Shown: positions 56,162 through 64,000 of the stretch, piece by piece
Numbering within the stretch: position 1 is the stretch's first letter
Layout of the letters: each line of letters opens with the position of its first letter
NCBI RefSeq assembly: GCF_008369165.1
Contig: NZ_VOBA01000001.1
Span: 2,039,630-2,103,629 of the forward strand
Length of the DNA stretch: 64,000 nt
DNA from: Dietzia sp. ANT_WB102
GTDB lineage: Bacteria > Actinomycetota > Actinomycetes > Mycobacteriales > Mycobacteriaceae
Direction of reading: 5' to 3'
Made by a program: the position numbers and the translations under genes
Notes under the pieces: generated by a model
The model's database searches: none
What the model saw: only the letters and a program-made list of their open reading frames with translations
Told to the model about the DNA's origin: nothing

Positions 56162-57240
56162 CGCCGGTGGGGCCGTCCAGTACCGGTCCCGGTCCCATGC
56201 CGGGCACCGACCCACGCGAAGCGGCGCGGGTGGTCATGGGGGAATGCCACGCCCTGCCGTTCCTGCCCGAGTTGCCGGATCGCGGCACCGGAGCGGACCA
56301 GATCGGCCGCACGCTGGCGATGCTCGCGGACCTGCCGGTCGACGTTTCGCCGCGGGGTTGGCGACTCGCAGACTCCCCGGGGCGCCTAGCCCGTCGGGCC
56401 GCCGACTTCCTCGACCGAGACGGGGACGCCCTCGAGGAGGCCAACGAGCAGGCCCGGGATCCCGAGGTGGATCGCACTACTGGCTCTCGTCGGCTGCAGG
56501 TCCGTGTCGTTGGCCCGTGGTCGCTCGCCGCCGGGGTCGAGCTCCCCGGCGGGTTTCCCGTCCTCAGCGACCGCGGCGCCCGGCGAGACCTGGCCGCGTC
56601 CCTTGCGGAGGGCGCGAGCGCGCGAGCCGGGCGGCTGTCGGGTCGGATGGGAGCAAGCGCTCGCATCCTGCTGGACGAGCCCCTGCTCTGGCACGTCGCG
56701 GCCGGGACTATCCACTCGCCCAGTCGCCTCGACCCGATCGCAGCCGTCCCGCCTGATCAACTCGCCCTGTCGCTCTGCCGGTTCGGCGATGCGCTCCGCG
56801 ACGCTGGCGCCGCCGAGGTCCTGATTCGGGTCCCGGTCACATCCGACCCCGGGGCGCCCCCGGTCTGGTCGGTCGTCGCCGACACCCCGCGCGGCGAGAC
56901 GCCCGTCGATGGGGTGTGCCTGGAGGCCGCGCCGCTGCACTTGGCACAGTCTCACGCTGCACTCGATGCTGCCGGGACCGTGCTCGGCGACGGCCGGATC
57001 CTCCATCTGGAGGGACTGCCCGGCACCGAACGCCCGCCGCGCACCGTGACGGAGGCGGAGCACGCCGCTGTCGGTGTGCTGGCACTGCTCGACCGGCTGA
57101 GCGCGCCCAGGTATTCGAGCTTGGACCGGGTGGTTCTCTCGCCGACCATCGAGCAGACCGTCTCCGGTGCGCCCCAGGCCACCGCCGCCCTCCGCGGTGC
57201 CCGGCTCGTGGGCGAGACCGCTCCGCGGATAGCCGAGTAG
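56158..57240 (+). CDS. MetE C-terminal-domain-like / UROD-fold protein of unclear function
   Basis: A 360-residue protein whose start ([27 protein letters not shown]), [13 protein letters not shown] (about 117) and later [11 protein letters not shown] (about 173) resemble the C-terminal barrel of cobalamin-independent methionine synthase. Databases often give it that name. However, the HxC zinc pair needed to activate homocysteine is not seen, and the usual 750-residue two-domain form is absent. I would not call it a methionine synthase. It overlaps mnmA by four bases and is conserved in this place before ligA in mycobacteria, so a link to tRNA thiolation or sulfur transfer is possible. Confidence 0.8.
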   Translation: MTPVGPSSTGPGPMPGTDPREAARVVMGECHALPFLPELPDRGTGADQIGRTLAMLADLPVDVSPRGWRLADSPGRLARRAADFLDRDGDALEEANEQARDPEVDRTTGSRRLQVRVVGPWSLAAGVELPGGFPVLSDRGARRDLAASLAEGASARAGRLSGRMGASARILLDEPLLWHVAAGTIHSPSRLDPIAAVPPDQLALSLCRFGDALRDAGAAEVLIRVPVTSDPGAPPVWSVVADTPRGETPVDGVCLEAAPLHLAQSHAALDAAGTVLGDGRILHLEGLPGTERPPRTVTEAEHAAVGVLALLDRLSAPRYSSLDRVVLSPTIEQTVSGAPQATAALRGARLVGETAPRIAE

Positions 57241-57254
57241 CCGGCGGCGCCGCG

Positions 57255-60190
<2,936 letters not shown>

Positions 60191-60411
60191 CGCCCATGGT
60201 CCAGTTCCCTTGGCCGTTGAACGTCTGAGGTGGTGTCGGTCTGGCGCTCACGGTCGGGGTCTCCCTTCGCAGTCTGCTCAGGAGTCCGTTGGAACCCCGC
60301 GACAGCGTTGCTCTCCGGGCTGGCCGCCGTATGGTCGCGGAGGAGTGGGCCCCGGCGCTGACCGTCACCGGATCCGGGGCGTGTACCGGGGTGAGGGAAG
60401 GGGGCGGCGGA

Positions 60412-61071
60412 TCAGCTTGCGTGGAGGGAGCGCAGGATCCCGGTGAGGTACCCGATCCGGGCGATCTCGGACGGTCGGAACGAGGGACCTCCCGGGCGGC
60501 CCACCACGAGGACGTGCCCCGAGCTCAACGGCGCGGCCGCGAGAGCGGTGTCCATGGAAATCCATTCCGCCGGCACGTCGTCGTCGTCATCCAGTGCGGT
60601 GGCCCGGTCGAGGCCGCGCAGGACGCTCACCTCGCCGCCTTCCCACATCGGCGCAGATTCGCCACGCGCGACCAACCGACACCCCGCGTCCCCGGTCGCT
60701 TCCACCACCAAGGCCCAACCGACACGTAACACGGCGGGGAGCTCGTCGGCGAGCATCCGTGCGGCCCGGGCTCCCGCGCCAGCGGCGGCGACGGCGTCGA
60801 TGAGCTCGAGCTCCCGGTGGGCGTCGAGGATCCCGCCGAACGGGCGCAGCGAGTCGACGACGACTCCGTCCAGCTTCTCGGCGGCGGTGATGAGGGCGTC
60901 CGGGAAAGTGCCGTGGGGGACCTCCACCACGATGTCGTCCACGGCCACGCCGTCGAAACGGTCGACCACATCGAGACTGACGATGTCCGCGTCTACTGTC
61001 CCCAGCGCCACGGCGAGGGACCCGAGACTGCCCGGGCGGTCGGGCAGCATGACACGGAGCAGATAAGACAT
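60412..61071 (-). CDS. ACT domain-containing protein
   Basis: A 219-residue protein. The N-terminal ACT domain is clear (YLLRVMLPDRPGSLGSLAVALGTVDADIVSLDVV, residues 3-36), a fold that usually binds amino acids. The C-terminal part (about 95-215) looks like a GAF-type or unknown domain (WALVVEATGDAGCRLVARGES and HVLVVGRPGGPSFRPSEIARIGYLTGIL). ATG 61071 gives the family start MSYLLRV; ATG 61080 is an alternative. A mycobacterial homologue sits between ligA and gatC in the same way. Function unknown; a regulatory role is only inference. Divergent from gatC. Confidence 0.86.
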   Translation of the reverse strand: MSYLLRVMLPDRPGSLGSLAVALGTVDADIVSLDVVDRFDGVAVDDIVVEVPHGTFPDALITAAEKLDGVVVDSLRPFGGILDAHRELELIDAVAAAGAGARAARMLADELPAVLRVGWALVVEATGDAGCRLVARGESAPMWEGGEVSVLRGLDRATALDDDDDVPAEWISMDTALAAAPLSSGHVLVVGRPGGPSFRPSEIARIGYLTGILRSLHAS

Positions 61072-61104
61072 GACGCCCATTGTGCCGCACCCATTCGTGC
61101 TGAC

Positions 61105-61110
61105 TAGGCT
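61105..61110 (+). promoter_or_regulatory. Candidate -10 box of gatCA
   Basis: TAGGCT lies 38 bases before the gatC GTG. Unlike other genes here it would leave a short leader carrying an AAAGGGG ribosome site. Confidence 0.4.
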
Positions 61111-61148
61111 GAGCCGGTACTGACCACGTCACGGAAAGGGGCAGGCAC

Positions 61149-61448
61149 GTGACCTCGATCTCACGCGGGGACGTCGCGCATCTGGCCAGGCTCTCCCGCC
61201 TGGAACTGAGCGACTCCGAGCTGGATTCGTTCGCACAGCAGCTCACCGACATCCTCGACCACGTGCAGGCGGTGTCGGAGGTCGCCGCAGAGGACGTGCC
61301 GGCGATGACCCACCCCACCGCGATCACCAACGTGTACCGGGAGGACGTGGTCACCCCGGGACTCACTCCGGAGCAGGCGCTTGACCAGGCCCCGGCGGCC
61401 GACGCGCAGCGATTCGAGGTTCCGCAGATCCTGGGGGAGGACGCATGA
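61149..61448 (+). CDS. gatC: Glutamyl/aspartyl-tRNA amidotransferase subunit C
   Basis: A 99-residue small subunit that wraps around GatA and joins it to GatB, in the complex that turns Glu-tRNA-Gln or Asp-tRNA-Asn into the amidated form. The start ([21 protein letters not shown]) and end ([11 protein letters not shown]) are the family ends. GTG follows AAAGGGG. Its stop overlaps gatA by four bases (ATGA). gatB is not in the window. Confidence 0.95.
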   Translation: MTSISRGDVAHLARLSRLELSDSELDSFAQQLTDILDHVQAVSEVAAEDVPAMTHPTAITNVYREDVVTPGLTPEQALDQAPAADAQRFEVPQILGEDA

Positions 61449-62899
61449 CCGAGCTCACCACCGCCACCGCAGCCGAGTTGGCCGGCCGGATCGCCGCGCG
61501 GGAGGTGTCCTCGGAGGAGGTCACCCAGGCGCACCTGAACCGGATCGACGAGGTCGACGGCGAGATCAACGCTTTCCTCCACGTGGGTGCCGACGAGGCA
61601 CTTCGAGCGGCCCGGGATGTCGACTCCCGACTGGCTGCCGGCGAGGAGCTCGGCCCGCTGGCCGGCGTTCCGATCGCCCTCAAGGACGTCTTCACCACCA
61701 CGGACGCGCCCACTACCTGCGGTTCCCGGATACTCGAGGGCTACCGCTCCCCGTATGACGCGACGGTCACGGCGAGGCTGCGTGAGGCGGGCATCCCGAT
61801 CCTCGGCAAAACCAACATGGACGAGTTCGCCATGGGGTCCTCGACCGAGAACTCCGCCTACGGCCCCACCCGCAACCCGTGGGACCCGAGCCGGACGCCC
61901 GGTGGATCCGGGGGTGGATCGGCAGCGGCTCTGGCGTCGCACCAGGCCCCGATCGCCATCGGCACCGACACCGGCGGTTCGATCCGCCAGCCCGCCGCGC
62001 TCACGGCGACGGTCGGAGTCAAGCCGACCTACGGGACCGTCTCGCGCTACGGACTCGTCGCCTGCGCGTCGTCCCTCGATCAGGGCGGGCCCTGTGGCCG
62101 CACCGTCGAGGACACCGCGCTGCTGCACCAGGTGATCGCCGGCCACGACCCGCGCGACTCCACCAGCCTCGACGTGCCGATGCCCGACGTCGTCGCCGCG
62201 GCACGTGATGGCGCGAAAGGCGATCTGACGGGATTGCGGGTCGGCGTGGTTACCGAATTCTCCGGCGAGGGTTACCAGCCCGGCGTCGAGGAGTCGTTCC
62301 GCGCCGCTGTGGACACCCTGCGTGACCTGGGTGCCGAGATCGTCGAGGTCTCGTGCCCCACCTTCCGCTACGCGTTGCCAGCCTATTACCTCATCCTGCC
62401 GTCCGAAGTCTCGAGCAACCTCGCGCGCTTCGATGCGATGCGCTATGGCCTTCGGACGGGCAATGGATCTGCCGACCAGGTCATGGCAGCCAGTCGTGAG
62501 GCTGGCTTCGGCTCCGAGGTCAAGCGGCGGATCATGCTTGGCACCTACGCACTGTCTGCCGGGTACTACGACGAGTTCTACGGTCAGGCGCAGAAGGTGC
62601 GCACACTTATCGCGCGCGACTTCGAGGCGGCCTACGAGAAGGTCGACGTCCTCGTCTCGCCGACCACCCCGACAACCGCGTTCCCGCTCGGGTCGAAGGT
62701 CGAGGACCCGGTCGCGATGTACCAGTTCGATCTGTGCACGCTCCCGCTCAACCTCGCCGGGCACTGCGGGATGTCCGTTCCTTCCGGGCTCGTCGATGGT
62801 CTGCCCGCCGGTCTGCAGATCATGGCCCCGGCGCTCGCCGACGACCGTCTGTACCGGGTCGGGGCGGCTTACGAGGTTGCGAGAGGTGCGATAGCGTGA
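61445..62899 (+). CDS. gatA: Glutamyl/aspartyl-tRNA amidotransferase subunit A
   Basis: A 484-residue amidase that frees ammonia from glutamine for tRNA amidation. The Ser-cisSer-Lys triad is visible: Lys in PIALKDVF (about 81), cis-Ser in [11 protein letters not shown] (about 156) and Ser in [12 protein letters not shown] (about 179). The length is normal. The start overlaps gatC and the stop overlaps an MFS efflux gene by four bases (GTGA). In mycobacteria pfkA follows gatA, so the transporter is a local difference. Confidence 0.97.
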   Translation: MTELTTATAAELAGRIAAREVSSEEVTQAHLNRIDEVDGEINAFLHVGADEALRAARDVDSRLAAGEELGPLAGVPIALKDVFTTTDAPTTCGSRILEGYRSPYDATVTARLREAGIPILGKTNMDEFAMGSSTENSAYGPTRNPWDPSRTPGGSGGGSAAALASHQAPIAIGTDTGGSIRQPAALTATVGVKPTYGTVSRYGLVACASSLDQGGPCGRTVEDTALLHQVIAGHDPRDSTSLDVPMPDVVAAARDGAKGDLTGLRVGVVTEFSGEGYQPGVEESFRAAVDTLRDLGAEIVEVSCPTFRYALPAYYLILPSEVSSNLARFDAMRYGLRTGNGSADQVMAASREAGFGSEVKRRIMLGTYALSAGYYDEFYGQAQKVRTLIARDFEAAYEKVDVLVSPTTPTTAFPLGSKVEDPVAMYQFDLCTLPLNLAGHCGMSVPSGLVDGLPAGLQIMAPALADDRLYRVGAAYEVARGAIA

Positions 62900-64000
62900 C
62901 GGACGTCCCCGAGCGGGACTCGTGGAAGGCCCTCGCGGCCCTTGTCGTCGGGTTCTTCATGATCCTGGTGGACCAGACGATCGTCGCGGTTGCCACCGAG
63001 GCCTTTGTCACCCAACTCGGCGCAACGACCAACCAGGTCATCTGGGTGACCAGCGCGTATCTGCTGGCCTACGTCGTACCATTGTTATTCACTGGCCGGC
63101 TGGGTGACCAGATCGGTCCCCGCACGGTGGCGATCGCCGGGCTTGTGGTGTTCACCGGTGCCTCACTGTGGTGCGGGTTGGCCCCCAACATTGAGATGCT
63201 CATCGTTGCGCGGGTGTTCCAGGGGTTCGGTGCGGCGTTACTCACCCCGCAGTCGCTCAGTGTCATCACCCGCGTGTTCGCTCCCGCGCGTCGAGGCGCG
63301 GCTATGGGCGTCTGGGGGGCGGTCGCCGGCATCGCCTCCGTTGTCGGGCCGGTTTTCGGCGGAGTGTTGATCGACGCGTTCAACTGGCGCTGGATCTTCT
63401 TCGTCAACATCCCGTTCGGCATCCTCGCAGTGGTCCTGGTGTGGCTCTGGGTGCCGGTGCTCGAGACCAGGTCCCGTTCTTACGACATTCCTGGGATCGT
63501 CCTGTCGGCACTCGGAATGTTCCTGCTGGTGTTCGGGATCCAACAGGGCGAAGAACACGGTTGGGGCGGCATCACCGCCGTGTTGATCGTGGCAGGCGTG
63601 GTGGGGCTTACCGTGTTCGTGTGGTGGCAATCGCGCGTACGCACCGAACCGCTCGTACCCCTACGACTGTTCCGTGACCGCAACTTCTCGATCGGTAACT
63701 TCGGTGTCTCGACGATCGGCTTCGTCACCGCCGGCACGATGGTCCCGCTCATGTTCTATCTTCAGGGTGTCAAGGAGCTCAACCCGACCCGCGCGGGACT
63801 GATGCTGCTGCCGATGGCCCTGATCGGCGGGCTCCTGGCGCCCGTGGTGGGTCGCTGGGCAGATCGTCTCGACCCACGGATCTTCACCGGAGTCGGCTAC
63901 TTCTCGTTCGCTATCTCCCTGTTCTGGTTGGCCTTGGTGATGGACTCCCACACCTCCATCCCGGTTCTGTTGGGACCGATCGCCCTCATGGGTGTCGCGA
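62896..64000 (+). CDS. MFS efflux transporter of the DHA2 (14-TM) type, 3' end missing
   Basis: GTG 62896 opens a frame that stays open to the window end (368 residues seen). The first helix carries the DHA2 sequence [17 protein letters not shown]; then [25 protein letters not shown] (motif A), [17 protein letters not shown] (motif B), and [21 protein letters not shown] (motif C of exporters). At least ten membrane helices are visible, in the style of EmrB/QacA drug pumps. The substrate is unknown. The start overlaps the gatA stop by four bases, so it would be co-translated with gatA. Confidence 0.9.
   Translation, partial: MTDVPERDSWKALAALVVGFFMILVDQTIVAVATEAFVTQLGATTNQVIWVTSAYLLAYVVPLLFTGRLGDQIGPRTVAIAGLVVFTGASLWCGLAPNIEMLIVARVFQGFGAALLTPQSLSVITRVFAPARRGAAMGVWGAVAGIASVVGPVFGGVLIDAFNWRWIFFVNIPFGILAVVLVWLWVPVLETRSRSYDIPGIVLSALGMFLLVFGIQQGEEHGWGGITAVLIVAGVVGLTVFVWWQSRVRTEPLVPLRLFRDRNFSIGNFGVSTIGFVTAGTMVPLMFYLQGVKELNPTRAGLMLLPMALIGGLLAPVVGRWADRLDPRIFTGVGYFSFAISLFWLALVMDSHTSIPVLLGPIALMGVA

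Noticed and set aside
56158-57240. Annotation as metE methionine synthase
   Set aside because: The zinc-binding HxC pair and the N-terminal domain are missing; only the fold resemblance remains.
60191-60411. Possible small gene between ligA and the ACT-domain gene
   Set aside because: Short frames in this gap have no ribosome site, no family feature and run into the antisense of the ACT gene. I see nothing in this gap beyond the 3' ends of both genes.

Overview
This window is a 64 kb piece of a GC-rich actinobacterial chromosome, most likely from the Mycobacteriales (Corynebacteriales). The evidence is gene content and order: argS-lysA-hom-thrC-thrB, rho-prfA-prmC-tsaC-wecA-ATP synthase-nucS, glgB-glgE, and etfBA-iscS-mnmA-ligA-gatCA. 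All of these follow the Mycobacterium/Rhodococcus/Dietzia style of organisation. Many genes start with GTG or TTG, and many adjacent genes overlap by four bases. Dietzia is my best single guess for the genus, held weakly. I see no rRNA, prophage, insertion sequence, CRISPR array or plasmid function. The first and last genes are cut by the window edges.

Layout. 1-2.2 kb: the end of an M20 peptidase gene coupled to an MFS transporter. 2.3-4.3 kb: a DEAD-box RNA helicase. 4.35-5.2 kb: a membrane-anchored or secreted HNH nuclease on the minus strand. 5.3-12.8 kb: a tightly packed four-gene DNA-transaction cassette (SNF2 ATPase, SWIM zinc finger protein, SbcD/Mre11-like phosphoesterase, SbcC/Rad50-like ATPase), the least ordinary part of the window. 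12.9-13.3 kb: a MarR regulator with its own palindromic operator. 13.35-13.5 kb: a hairpin terminator and tRNA-Arg(CCG). 13.7-20.1 kb: argS and the lysine/threonine genes in one overlapping chain. 20.2-21.8 kb: an acyl-CoA ligase on the minus strand. 22-28.2 kb: rho with a long leader, then prfA, prmC, tsaC and wecA. 28.2-36.6 kb: the full F1Fo ATP synthase operon with an AtpI-like gene before it and a DUF2550 gene after it.

36.6-41.2 kb: the mismatch endonuclease NucS, a small zinc-binding-type protein, a DivIVA-like coiled-coil protein, methylmalonyl-CoA epimerase, a thiolase and a YbbN-like protein. 41.3-45.6 kb: glgB and glgE (alpha-glucan synthesis) on the minus strand. 45.8-48.7 kb: an ABC ATPase, a Nudix hydrolase and a THUMP-like methyltransferase. 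48.6-51.8 kb: a beta-propeller lipoprotein and an acyl-CoA synthetase, divergent around a 16 bp palindrome. 52-57.2 kb: etfBA, then iscS-mnmA and a MetE-like protein of doubtful enzymology. 57.3-64 kb: a DnaQ-type exonuclease, ligA, an ACT-domain protein, gatCA and the start of a DHA2-type efflux pump.

Two themes recur. Several genes have a TANNNT -10 box only 6-8 bases before the start codon, so they are probably leaderless. Genome maintenance functions are well represented: SNF2/SWIM/SbcCD-like, NucS, a DnaQ-type exonuclease and LigA. All product calls come from reading motifs; no database search was run.
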